Shown here: piece by piece, positions 23,530-31,471 of the stretch
Position numbering within the stretch: the first letter of the stretch is position 1
How the letters are laid out: the number at the start of each line of letters is the position of its first letter
DNA from: CAJQQY01 sp045106765
GTDB taxonomy: Bacteria > Bacteroidota > Bacteroidia > Chitinophagales > Saprospiraceae
Assembly: GCA_045106765.1 (NCBI GenBank)
Contig: JBGCFD010000004.1
Span: forward strand, 1 to 64,000
Length of the DNA stretch: 64,000 nucleotides
Direction of reading: 5' to 3'
The notes under the pieces: generated by a model
What the model was told of the DNA's origin: nothing
Seen by the model: only the letters and a program-made list of their open reading frames with translations
Databases searched by the model: none
Program-made: the position numbers and the translations under genes

Positions 23530-26448
23530 TTACATTCTTCCATGAGAATGCTCATCTTGCCATTTGTTGAGTTTTTCCCATTTTCCATCTGCAGCCATTC
23601 CAGCTTGAAGTGGCCAAGATTTCGGATCATGCATTTGATATCGAGGACCTGCGTCGTTCAACATCTTTTTCATTACATCGTATTTAGTTTCGGATAATTT
23701 TCTCCAAGTTTTGATTCCGATAGCATGGAACAATCCTTCAATTTTTGGCCCAATTCCTTCTACGACTTTCAAATCATCCCACTTGATTTTTTTACCATAA
23801 ACTCTTTTTGCGTCAGCTAAAGATTTTGCTTTTTGCTCATCACTCCAGCCAGTTGCTTTTGGAGCAGCTTTCGCTTTTTTAGATGCACCTTTTCCTCCGT
23901 CTAATTCATCTTGCCATTTTTTTAATTTTGCCCATTTACCGTTTGCAGCAAAACAAGCTTGTTTTGGCCAAGTCTTAGGATCATGCATTTGGTAACGAGG
24001 ACCAGCATCTGACAACATTTTTTTCAATGTATTATAATCTGAGTCGCATAATTGTTTCCAAGTTTTTATTCCAATTGCATGGCAGAGTCCTTCAATTTTT
24101 GGCCCGATTCCTTCTACTATTTTTAAGTCATCCCATTTTAATCGGCCGAAGTAATCTTTAGCTCCAGCCAACATTTTATTTTTTTCATCAGCAGAAAGTC
24201 CTACTTTTTTAGGAGCAGCTTTTACGGGTGTTGGTGCAGGTTTTTCAGATACTTCTACACCACCGTCCAATTCATCTTGCAATCTTTTCAATCTAGCCCA
24301 TTGGCAGTAGTAGCAAAGTTTTGCTTGCTCTGGCCAAGATTTCGGATTATGCATTTGGTAACGAGGACCGGCATTAGTTAAAATTTCTTTTAATTTAGCT
24401 TCTGGTGTTTTCCATAATTCATACCAAGTGTTGATATTTGCGTCGTGGAGTAAACCTTGAATTTTTGGGCCAATTCCTTCAACAACAGTTAAGTCGTCTT
24501 TTTTCACTTTTTTACCGAAATACTCTTTTGCGATTTCAAAACAGAATTCATTATTTCGTTTTTCAAGCGCAGTATATTTTACACTCCAATCATTGATTTG
24601 AGTTTTATATTCTGCTTGGTTTGCTTTCAATTTTTCAAAAGAAGAAAATAGCGTATCATAATTTTTCTCAAGACCTTTGTAGTTAGTACCTGCGGCATTT
24701 AAGTCTCTGTCTAAATCACCAATTCTAGTTTTGTATTTTCCTATCTCATTTTGATAAGAAGCAGCTGAGTTTTTAGCAGCATCTAATTCTTTTCCTAAAT
24801 TGACGAATCTCAAGTTAAGACTTTGGTAGTTTGCGTCAGCACTTGCAGCAGCAGCTTTTGTCGCTTTTGCATCTGATTCCAATTGACCGAATCGAGTGTT
24901 TAAGCTTTTCCAATCAAATTCCCATTTTGCTGCTTTGTCATTTGCACCTTTTAAGTTCTTTTCTAATTGACTGTATTGATTAGAAAGTTCGAGGTATTTC
25001 TTTTCCGCTTCAACTTTACCGATGCCAGCTTCTTTTGCTACACTTTCAAGTTTAGCGTAATTGGTTCTTAAATTTCCGAAGTCAAGTTCCCATTTTGTAG
25101 CTTGGTCGCTCGCTGTTTTTAAATCTTTTTCTAATTGACTGTATCGATTAGAGAGTTCGAGGTATTTCTTTTCCGCTTCAATTTTACCAATGCCAGTTTC
25201 TTTTGCTTCACTTTCAAGTTTAGCGAAATTGGTTCTTAAATTACCAAAGTCAAATTCCCATTTCGCCGCTTGGTCTGCTGCTGCTTTTTTCTCCCCTTGT
25301 AATTTTCCAAAATTAATATTCAAACCATTCCAATCAGCTTCCCATTTTGCTGCTTTTGCATTTGCCGCTTTTAAGTCCTCTTGAGATTTCCCATAATTGC
25401 CATTCAAAGTGTTCCAGTCAGCTTCCCATTTTGCCGCTTTGTCATTTGCTGCTTTTAAGTCCTCTTGAGATTTTCCATAATTGCCATTCAAAGTGTTCCA
25501 GTCAGCTTCCCATTTCGCCGCTTTGTCATTTGCTGCTTTTAAGTCCTCTTGAGATTTTCCGTAGTTGCCATTCAAAGTATTCCAGTCAGCTTCCCACTTC
25601 GCCGCTTTGTCATTTGCTGCTTTTAAATCGTCTTGAGATTTTCCGTAGTTGCCATTCAAAAGATTCCAGTCACCTTCCCACTTAGTTGCTTTTTCATCGG
25701 CTGCAATTTTATCAGCTTGAAGATTTTTGTAATTTTCATCTAAACCTTTCCAGTCCATTTCCCATTTAGCGGCTAATTCATCTGCTGCTTTTTTCTCCTC
25801 TTGTAATTTTCCATAATCTCCATTTAATGTATTCCATTTTCCTTCCCATTCTGCAATTTTTTCGTCGGCTACAGATTTTTCAGTTTGAAGATTTCCGAAA
25901 TTAAGATTCAAGCCATTCCAATCAGTTTCCCATTTAGTTGCTTTTTGGCTAGCTGCTTTATAATCTTTTTCAATTTTTATTTTGACATCTCTTTCTGCGG
26001 ATAAGTCTTTTTCCAAACCTGCAAATTGAGTTTGAAGATTAGCGTAAGTTTTTTCAACTTTTACTTTAGCTTCTTTTTCAGCGTTCCAGTTGCCTTCTAT
26101 TGTAGCGTATTTATTTTTCCAATCTGCTAATTCGTTTTCTACATTAATTCTAGTTTCATTTTCTGATTTGAATTTTAAATCCAAATCTCCATATTTAGAA
26201 TTTAAACCAGAGTAGTCATTTTCAAGACTTGCTAAAGCAGAAATTTTTGAACTTAAGCTACCGTCTAAATCAGTAACTCTATTTTGTAAACCTGAGTTAT
26301 CAGATTTTAATGTATTAATTTGATCGTCATATTTTGGCTGATTCCACAATCTCCAAAAGAGATAGCCTAAGAGAAATGACCCCAAGAGCAAAAGAAGGAA
26401 AGGCCAACTCCAACAAAAGCCCAAAAAGGATAATAAGGTAAGTAACAT
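23530..26448 (-). CDS. Membrane-anchored repetitive coiled-coil protein with three H3TH domains
   Basis: This 972-residue protein has a hydrophobic anchor at residues 5-35 (WSWPFLLLLLGSFLLGYLFW) and then about 600 residues of coiled coil made of 28-residue repeats of the form KAAKWEADWNTLNGNYGKSQ. The C-terminal third holds three copies of a helix-3-turn-helix (COG3743, FEN1-like) domain, each with VEGIGPKI and AGPRYQMH(N/D)P-SWP-QA, at about 665-735, 780-850 and 885-955, joined by Ala/Lys linkers. H3TH domains bind DNA backbone without sequence preference. Basic residues after the anchor suggest the rod points into the cytoplasm. It is probably transcribed behind the OmpA-domain gene (89-bp gap). 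Confidence 0.85.
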   Translation of the reverse strand: MLLTLLSFLGFCWSWPFLLLLLGSFLLGYLFWRLWNQPKYDDQINTLKSDNSGLQNRVTDLDGSLSSKISALASLENDYSGLNSKYGDLDLKFKSENETRINVENELADWKNKYATIEGNWNAEKEAKVKVEKTYANLQTQFAGLEKDLSAERDVKIKIEKDYKAASQKATKWETDWNGLNLNFGNLQTEKSVADEKIAEWEGKWNTLNGDYGKLQEEKKAADELAAKWEMDWKGLDENYKNLQADKIAADEKATKWEGDWNLLNGNYGKSQDDLKAANDKAAKWEADWNTLNGNYGKSQEDLKAANDKAAKWEADWNTLNGNYGKSQEDLKAANDKAAKWEADWNTLNGNYGKSQEDLKAANAKAAKWEADWNGLNINFGKLQGEKKAAADQAAKWEFDFGNLRTNFAKLESEAKETGIGKIEAEKKYLELSNRYSQLEKDLKTASDQATKWELDFGNLRTNYAKLESVAKEAGIGKVEAEKKYLELSNQYSQLEKNLKGANDKAAKWEFDWKSLNTRFGQLESDAKATKAAAASADANYQSLNLRFVNLGKELDAAKNSAASYQNEIGKYKTRIGDLDRDLNAAGTNYKGLEKNYDTLFSSFEKLKANQAEYKTQINDWSVKYTALEKRNNEFCFEIAKEYFGKKVKKDDLTVVEGIGPKIQGLLHDANINTWYELWKTPEAKLKEILTNAGPRYQMHNPKSWPEQAKLCYYCQWARLKRLQDELDGGVEVSEKPAPTPVKAAPKKVGLSADEKNKMLAGAKDYFGRLKWDDLKIVEGIGPKIEGLCHAIGIKTWKQLCDSDYNTLKKMLSDAGPRYQMHDPKTWPKQACFAANGKWAKLKKWQDELDGGKGASKKAKAAPKATGWSDEQKAKSLADAKRVYGKKIKWDDLKVVEGIGPKIEGLFHAIGIKTWRKLSETKYDVMKKMLNDAGPRYQMHDPKSWPLQAGMAADGKWEKLNKWQDEHSHGRM
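25317..25700. repeat. 84-bp tandem repeats in the coiled-coil gene
   Basis: Near-identical 84-bp units, readable from the recurring CATTCAAAGTGTTCCAGTC at 25401, 25485, 25569 and 25653 (last two slightly changed), encode 28-residue coiled-coil repeats. Decayed copies continue on both sides. The near-identity suggests recent copy-number change. Confidence 0.9.
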
Positions 26449-26537
26449 AGTTATCTGTTTTTTTAGTTTAGTTAAAGTGGAAGTGAAATAGGATAAGTGA
26501 TTTCACTTCCATTTGTTATTGTTTGATTTAGATAAAA

Positions 26538-27362
26538 TTATTTTATGATTTCGACAAAGGCTCTTCGATTCAAAGCTCTTCCCGTTTCTGTTTCATTGGA
26601 TTCTACTGAATCTGTTTCTCCTTTGGAAAAGATTGAGATTCTACTCGCATCAACTCCATTCTTTATGAGAATACTTTTAACCCTTCTTGCTCTTCTCATA
26701 CCTAAGTCATTGTTAGAAGCCTCTTCCCCAATATCATCGGTATGACCTGTGATGTTAACTTTCTCAGTTCCAGCTTTAAGTCGAGCGGCTACTTTTTGTA
26801 AGTAATCAGTTACTTCTTGGTTGAGTTTTCCTTTTGTTCCATTAAAGTTAAAATAGATGAGTGCGGTGTTAGCTGTTTCAATAACTTTTGGAGCCTCGGT
26901 AGGAGCATCTATCCAATTGAAAGTAGCTGCAGCAAACTCTTCTGTTTTGACACCATCTCGCATTGGTATTTTTTCGGATTTGAATTTTACTCGAGTTGCG
27001 GGAATTTCAGGAAAGCGTTCTTTCCAAATTGCTTCTGCACGTGCTCTTCCCATGTCTGCATAATTTTCAGGAGCAGTTTCTCCTTCAAAGTATCGACCAG
27101 TAATTTCTAAAATTCTTCCTTCTTTGTTATCAGCAAGGATGTTAGATTTAAAACCAGGAAATTTAGTGTCTGAAATAAGGGTCTTGTTGCTAGACCAATT
27201 GAACATAAGAGGATCTCGTTCTTTCTTGATGACTGTCGGAGCGACTGTTGCTTCTTTTACTGTTGGGCAACAATCTTCTGGATGTTCGTTAGAATAATAC
27301 CAGTTAGCTCCAAGAAAATAAAGAATGGAAAGAAGACCTATCAGAAGGGCTTTAAAGTTCAT
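26538..27362 (-). CDS. OmpA-like peptidoglycan-binding protein with N-terminal membrane anchor
   Basis: The 274-residue protein begins with a membrane helix (ALLIGLLSILYFLGANWYYS) and has two domains: a middle region (about 50-150) with an OmpA-like partial repeat (GRYFEGETAPENYADMGRAR then AEAIWKERFPEI), and a canonical OmpA C-terminal domain (about 165-274; NITGHTDDIGEEASNNDLGM then RRARRVKSILI). The OmpA domain binds diaminopimelate in peptidoglycan. It lies upstream of the coiled-coil/H3TH gene, suggesting that a cell-wall-bound and a DNA-bound protein are made together (inference). Confidence 0.85.
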   Translation of the reverse strand: MNFKALLIGLLSILYFLGANWYYSNEHPEDCCPTVKEATVAPTVIKKERDPLMFNWSSNKTLISDTKFPGFKSNILADNKEGRILEITGRYFEGETAPENYADMGRARAEAIWKERFPEIPATRVKFKSEKIPMRDGVKTEEFAAATFNWIDAPTEAPKVIETANTALIYFNFNGTKGKLNQEVTDYLQKVAARLKAGTEKVNITGHTDDIGEEASNNDLGMRRARRVKSILIKNGVDASRISIFSKGETDSVESNETETGRALNRRAFVEIIK

Positions 27363-27442
27363 AAGTGTATGTTTAAGGTTTAAGTATGTTTTGAAAATTA
27401 TATATAAGGTATATATTATAAAAGTCTTTTTTGAGACTTAAG

Positions 27443-27450
27443 CAAATATA
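27443..27450 (-). promoter_or_regulatory. -7 box for the OmpA/coiled-coil operon
   Basis: On the minus strand TATATTTG matches TAnnTTTG exactly, 81 bp upstream of the OmpA ATG. Confidence 0.4.
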
Positions 27451-27665
27451 ATAATTGTATTGGTGTTTTTAAAACACATAAAAGTAAAGTGTAATTTGAT
27501 TTTACCGTTGAATGTTGGTTGATGGGATTCGATGAATGGTACGTATTGTTGACGGGATGAATTAAACAAGGTCACATAATTAGAGAGAATATTCTATTTT
27601 TTAGAGATGAAAAACAATAGGAAGGAGATGAACATTTTTTTTATAAAAAGATTTATATTAATAAG

Positions 27666-27673
27666 TACATTTG
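27666..27673 (+). promoter_or_regulatory. -7 box deciding the start of the 27744 gene
   Basis: TACATTTG matches TAnnTTTG. Transcription would begin near 27680, almost on the upstream ATG at 27684, which argues for translation from 27744. Confidence 0.45.
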
Positions 27674-27743
27674 AAATTAGAAAATGAGTTTAAGGTTTAG
27701 ATTGGGTATTTATTATAATTTATTAAAAAAGAAAAAAGATATT

Positions 27744-28223
27744 ATGACTTCATATGAATTAATGCCTGGAGCATCAAGAGTTTGGATTTACCAAAGTAAT
27801 CTTCCATTTACAGAGGAAGAAGTTCCTGAAATTAAAGAGCAGGTGAAAAATTTTGCGACCAATTGGGTGAGCCATAATAATGCTTTGAAATCTTATGGCG
27901 ACGTGTTGAATAATCGATTCATTGTTTTGATGGTAGATGAAAGTCAAGCTGGTGCGAGTGGTTGTTCCATTGATAAATCTGTTCATTTTATCAAGGCTAT
28001 GGGCCATCATCATGGCGTAGATTTTTTTGACCGAATGAATTTTGCCTTTAAAGTTGATGGTGAATTAAAAACAGCTCATCGAGATGTGTTTGCCCAACTA
28101 TTTCAAAATGGAGAAATTAATGACTCCACTTTAGTCTTTAATAATTTGGTTAAAACGAAGGATGAGTTTGAAAAGGAATGGGTTGTTCCATTGAAAGATA
28201 GTTGGCATGCGAGGATGGTTTGA
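27744..28223 (+). CDS. Conserved Bacteroidota protein (often labelled ABC transporter ATPase)
   Basis: From the ATG at 27744 the protein has 159 residues: SRVWIYQSNLPFTEEEVPEI, NRFIVLMVDESQAGASGCSI, DKSVHFIKAMG and FFDRMNFAF. This family is highly conserved in Bacteroidota and frequently annotated as an ABC transporter ATPase, but it contains no Walker motif. The Cys in SGCSIDKS is invariant in the members I recall and may be functional. An ATG at 27684 would add 20 residues not typical of the family. Its role is unknown. Confidence 0.82.
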   Translation: MTSYELMPGASRVWIYQSNLPFTEEEVPEIKEQVKNFATNWVSHNNALKSYGDVLNNRFIVLMVDESQAGASGCSIDKSVHFIKAMGHHHGVDFFDRMNFAFKVDGELKTAHRDVFAQLFQNGEINDSTLVFNNLVKTKDEFEKEWVVPLKDSWHARMV

Positions 28224-28237
28224 TTTAATTTATTCGA

Positions 28238-28297
28238 TAATCATTTGATTGGGTTATCAGGAAACTCGTTTGCCTGAGTACCCAATCAAATGATTAC
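28238..28297. terminator. Long-stem terminator after the 27744 gene
   Basis: Arms TAATCATTTGATTGGGT and ACCCAATCAAATGATTA are perfect over 17 bp; inner TCAGG/CCTGA extends the structure. There is no long T tract, so termination strength is uncertain. Confidence 0.7.
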
Positions 28298-28400
28298 CCG
28301 TTTAACCAATCTCGTATTTGAAAAGTGAATTTTTATAGAAAAAAAAAAATACCAAAATCAAAAACACTATTTTCTCGAAACATTAAATTATAGAAATATT

Positions 28401-28865
28401 ATGTTTGGAAAAGTAAAAAAATGGCTTGGAATTGAAGGAGCAAAAATGGAATTGATTTTACCCGAAGAGATTTTTGAGTCTGCGGAAAGTATTACAGGTA
28501 AAGTTCGATTTCGAAGTATGAATGAACAAAAAGTAATAAGCATTAATTTGAAATTAATTGAAAAATATAGTCGTGGACGTCGGAAGAGTAAGTTAGTCGA
28601 TGAATATACGATAGGTGAAATTGAATTAACGGATTCATTTGTGATTCCTGCTAATGAATTTGTAGAGATTGATTTCTCGATTCCTTTTAAAATTGTGAAA
28701 TCAGAAATGGATGAAATGGAAGATAAAAATATTTTTGCTGCAGGTCTAGTCAAAGCAGCAAAATGGGCAAGTGGAGTGAGTTCAACTTATCGGGTAGAGG
28801 GAACGGCAAAGGTGGAAGGAGTGGCGTTGGATCCGTTTGTGGAAGCTCCACTAACTTTAAGTTAA
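28401..28865 (+). CDS. Arrestin-like Spo0M-family protein
   Basis: The 154-residue protein starts FGKVKKWLGIEGAKMELILP and has beta strands with ITGKVRFRSMNEQKVISINL, matching the N-terminal arrestin-like half of Spo0M proteins. Full-length Spo0M has about 250 residues, so this is a short, single-lobe version. Spo0M-like proteins bind membranes or the cytoskeleton; the role in non-sporulating Bacteroidota is unknown. Confidence 0.7.
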   Translation: MFGKVKKWLGIEGAKMELILPEEIFESAESITGKVRFRSMNEQKVISINLKLIEKYSRGRRKSKLVDEYTIGEIELTDSFVIPANEFVEIDFSIPFKIVKSEMDEMEDKNIFAAGLVKAAKWASGVSSTYRVEGTAKVEGVALDPFVEAPLTLS

Positions 28866-28871
28866 CTAGTT

Positions 28872-28966
28872 AAATATCGAATATCCAACAAGGAATAATG
28901 AATTTCGAAGGAACTGCAAATGTAGATTTTTACTAACTTCGAAATTTGCTGGATATTCGATATTCT
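28872..28966. terminator. Long inverted repeat between convergent genes
   Basis: AAATATCGAATATCC (28871-28886) pairs with GGATATTCGATATT (28951-28964); an inner pair ATTTCGAAG/CTTCGAAAT extends it across a bulge. It lies between convergent genes and can act in both directions. It resembles ATTCGATATTC-type intergenic repeats known from other Bacteroidota. Confidence 0.7.
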
Positions 28967-28969
28967 TAT

Positions 28970-29818
28970 CTATTTCCCAAACGACTGAATAATTTCCTCC
29001 GCAGATTTTCCTAAATTTCTCAAAGAAGCCTGCGCACTTTCTGCATATCCACCTTCTGGATGTTTTTCCAAATATTCAGTATAATGTTTTTTTGCCTCTT
29101 CTAAATTTTTCAGATGTTCATCATAGGTAAAACCTTTTAAAAATAAAGCAGTTGGAGCTTTTGAAAAGTTGTTAGGATGTGCGATGATGTAATCATAAAT
29201 TGCTAAGGTTTGTTTATAATTTTTTATTGAATTAGACATTTCAGCGGCAGAGAAAAGAGACTTCTGTACCTCATCATCATTCTTTACTATTCCTGCTTGA
29301 ATTCTTGCTAAGCTGATAAAGTTCCTCACTTTTATTCGATCCCTATTTCCTGTCTTTGTATCGAACATCGTTTCGCCTAAGCTTTTGATGATGGGAGAAA
29401 AGGTGTTTTTTACAGTTGCTGGATCAGGGTACAATTTTTTAAAATCCTCAATTGCACTTTCAAATTTTGAAGCATGGACATGATTTACCAAAACACTACT
29501 GAGCAGTCCGATATTTTCATTTGAACTTGTTCCTGTTGGATGATTTTGGATGGCAGTTGTCAGAGTAAGATTTGCATTATCATATTGATTTAAATCCATT
29601 TCCAACATTGCTTTTTTATGGGCAAATTGTGAGTAAGAATTTGCATCATCTTTTAATTCGTTCAGATAAGTTGTATAACTTGCCAGTAATTCTTTTTTGA
29701 TTTCTGTGGTAGGAGTTTCAGCGTGTGCTTTTTCCAATTCTGCAATTTTGGCGGTCATATCACCGTTACTACAACTCCAAAAGAAAGTCATAATTAAAAA
29801 AGGAATAATTTTTTTCAT
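28970..29818 (-). CDS. TPR lipoprotein
   Basis: This 282-residue protein has a lipoprotein signal (TFFWSCSNGD, lipid Cys at about 16) and tetratricopeptide-like helices; the clearest pair is ALAIYDYIIAHPN and AKKHYTEYLEKHPEGGYAES near the C-terminus. TPR lipoproteins act as scaffolds in the envelope. No partner is adjacent. The stop lies next to the bidirectional hairpin. Confidence 0.78.
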   Translation of the reverse strand: MKKIIPFLIMTFFWSCSNGDMTAKIAELEKAHAETPTTEIKKELLASYTTYLNELKDDANSYSQFAHKKAMLEMDLNQYDNANLTLTTAIQNHPTGTSSNENIGLLSSVLVNHVHASKFESAIEDFKKLYPDPATVKNTFSPIIKSLGETMFDTKTGNRDRIKVRNFISLARIQAGIVKNDDEVQKSLFSAAEMSNSIKNYKQTLAIYDYIIAHPNNFSKAPTALFLKGFTYDEHLKNLEEAKKHYTEYLEKHPEGGYAESAQASLRNLGKSAEEIIQSFGK

Positions 29819-29839
29819 ATTTAAAGTTTTAATTTTTTA

Positions 29840-29847
29840 CAAAAATA
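29840..29847 (-). promoter_or_regulatory. -7 box for the TPR lipoprotein
   Basis: On the minus strand TATTTTTG matches TAnnTTTG, 21 bp upstream of the ATG. Confidence 0.4.
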
Positions 29848-29973
29848 AGATTTTAATCAAAATTCCAAGAAAAAATATATTTCCCCAAAAAAATACTCTT
29901 AAAGAAACAAACAAAGGAGATTGTTCAACGTCCAACGTCCAACAATTCCAAATCAAATATCAAATAAAAAAAC

Positions 29974-31311
29974 ATGACCAAATATTTATTTTTATTAATT
30001 CTTTCAATTGTAAATGTATTGTTATTTTTTTCCTGTGACCGAAAAATAGAAAAGGTTTTTTTAGAAAAAATCACTCCCATTCCAGCAGAGTATGATGATG
30101 CGACGATTGCTCAACTTCCTAATCGCCCAAATCAAAAATCAGCCTGCAAAACCAAAATGAATTATGTTCCTGATCCTGAACACCTGGATTATACGCCATT
30201 GAAAACTATACGGGTGAATTTTCATATCATGAGAAATGGAAATGGCGGTGGAAATTTTCCAGATGAAAATCAAGGACGTATTTATGTCAAAAAAATACTA
30301 CAATCGACTAACCAAAAATTACAGCAAAATGCTAAAATGTTTTTGCCCCTCAAAAACGATACTCCGAATCTTCCAATTTGTTATCAATTTGAATTGACAC
30401 CTGATGATAGTATTCCAAATGACGATGGAATTTATTTTCATGATGATGATGAATTATATCATATGACTAACTATGGAGCGAATTCCAATATTTATACACA
30501 GGATGTTTATAAAAAATATGGTATACAAAAAGATTCTGTGATGAATATCTTTATGATGGGATTTCATGCGGATAGTGTAGCTTCCAAAACATATAAAATG
30601 TCCTCTAATGGAGTTGCTTTTGGCAAATGGACTAAGATCGCTTCATGGTATTATTTTATGGATGCAACGAAATGGAAAACGGCGGAAGAAATTCCATTTA
30701 TTGACCATTGGAATTCGCAGCGGCTACTGAATCATGAGTTAGGGCATTGTCTTGGATTGCGACATAGTTGGGGAAGAAATGATGGATGTGGTGATACACC
30801 TGAACATTCTAATTGCTGGAATTATACCAAAAATGGTTCGGCGTGTGATTCTCTAGTTTCTAATAATATTATGGATTATAATGCTCATGCAGGAGCTTGG
30901 ACACCATGTCAAATTGCTACGGTGCACTATAATTTATCCAATAAAAAGTACCGAGTTCGTTCGCTTTTAAAAAGAACTTGGTGTCAATATGATTCCTCTA
31001 AAACGATTAGAATTAAAAAAGGAGAAAATATTACGTGGAATAGTGCCAAGGATTTGGAAGGAGATATTATTGTGGAAGATGGTGGATCTTTGACTATTCG
31101 ATGCCGAATTTCAATTCCTCCTAGTGGAAAGATTGTAGTTAAGCCTCAAGCAAAATTAACGCTTATCGGTGCAACTCTTGAAAATGATTGTGGCAAGAAA
31201 TGGAAAGGAATTGAAGTATGGAGTTCCAAAAATGATGAAGGGGAGGTGGTGATGATTAATGATGCAAAAATTACGGAAGCAGAGAATCCAATTGAAGTTT
31301 CGTTGGAATGA
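29974..31311 (+). CDS. Zincin-type metalloprotease lipoprotein (M43-like)
   Basis: The 445-residue protein has a lipoprotein signal (LLFFSCDRK, lipid Cys at about 21) and a zincin domain with HELGHCLGLRH (HExxHxxGxxH, residues 254-264) followed by the Met-turn NIMDYNAHAGAW, as in pappalysin-like M43 enzymes. The last 110 residues are a beta-helix-like region (KGIEVWSSKNDEGEVVMIND) that in related proteins usually continues and ends in a sorting domain; here it stops early. The gene ends just before a dispersed palindromic element, so C-terminal truncation is possible. Confidence 0.85.
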   Translation: MTKYLFLLILSIVNVLLFFSCDRKIEKVFLEKITPIPAEYDDATIAQLPNRPNQKSACKTKMNYVPDPEHLDYTPLKTIRVNFHIMRNGNGGGNFPDENQGRIYVKKILQSTNQKLQQNAKMFLPLKNDTPNLPICYQFELTPDDSIPNDDGIYFHDDDELYHMTNYGANSNIYTQDVYKKYGIQKDSVMNIFMMGFHADSVASKTYKMSSNGVAFGKWTKIASWYYFMDATKWKTAEEIPFIDHWNSQRLLNHELGHCLGLRHSWGRNDGCGDTPEHSNCWNYTKNGSACDSLVSNNIMDYNAHAGAWTPCQIATVHYNLSNKKYRVRSLLKRTWCQYDSSKTIRIKKGENITWNSAKDLEGDIIVEDGGSLTIRCRISIPPSGKIVVKPQAKLTLIGATLENDCGKKWKGIEVWSSKNDEGEVVMINDAKITEAENPIEVSLE

Positions 31312-31366
31312 TCAATAATTTTAAACATAGTTTTGATTCTGTTGTTTGTAATTTCAATATAATATT

Positions 31367-31447
31367 TTTTCACCACATAGGCACATAGAAGATTTAGTCC
31401 ATTATGAAGATAGTCTATGTTTTCTATGTGCCTATGTGGTGAAAAAA
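31367..31447. repeat. Dispersed palindromic element, copy 2
   Basis: Arms TTTTTTCACCACATAGGCAC (continuing ATAGAA) and their inverse TTCTATGTGCCTATGTGGTG (continuing AAAAAA) enclose about 30 bp. The arms match copy 1 at 8669-8735. It lies between the zincin and photolyase genes and touches the photolyase leader. Confidence 0.9.
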
Positions 31448-31471
31448 ATGACCTTTAAATTTCAAAACGAA

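Larger units (their letters stand above)
27363..27743. other. Gene-free divergent promoter region
   Basis: No coding frame is supported. It separates the OmpA operon (minus) from the 27744 gene (plus). -7 boxes are present for both: TATATTTG on the minus strand at 27450-27443 and TACATTTG on the plus strand at 27666-27673. A small hairpin AAGTCT-TTTTTG-AGACTT lies at 27422-27440, just inside the predicted minus-strand transcript. Confidence 0.45.

Noticed and set aside
25347..25685. 112-codon plus-strand frame with repeats (LLLLSPLEIFHNCHSKCSSQ)
   Set aside because: It is the antisense reading of the 84-bp coiled-coil repeats and has no independent support.
25317..25700. CRISPR-like regular repeats
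   Set aside because: The units are contiguous without spacers and are coding.
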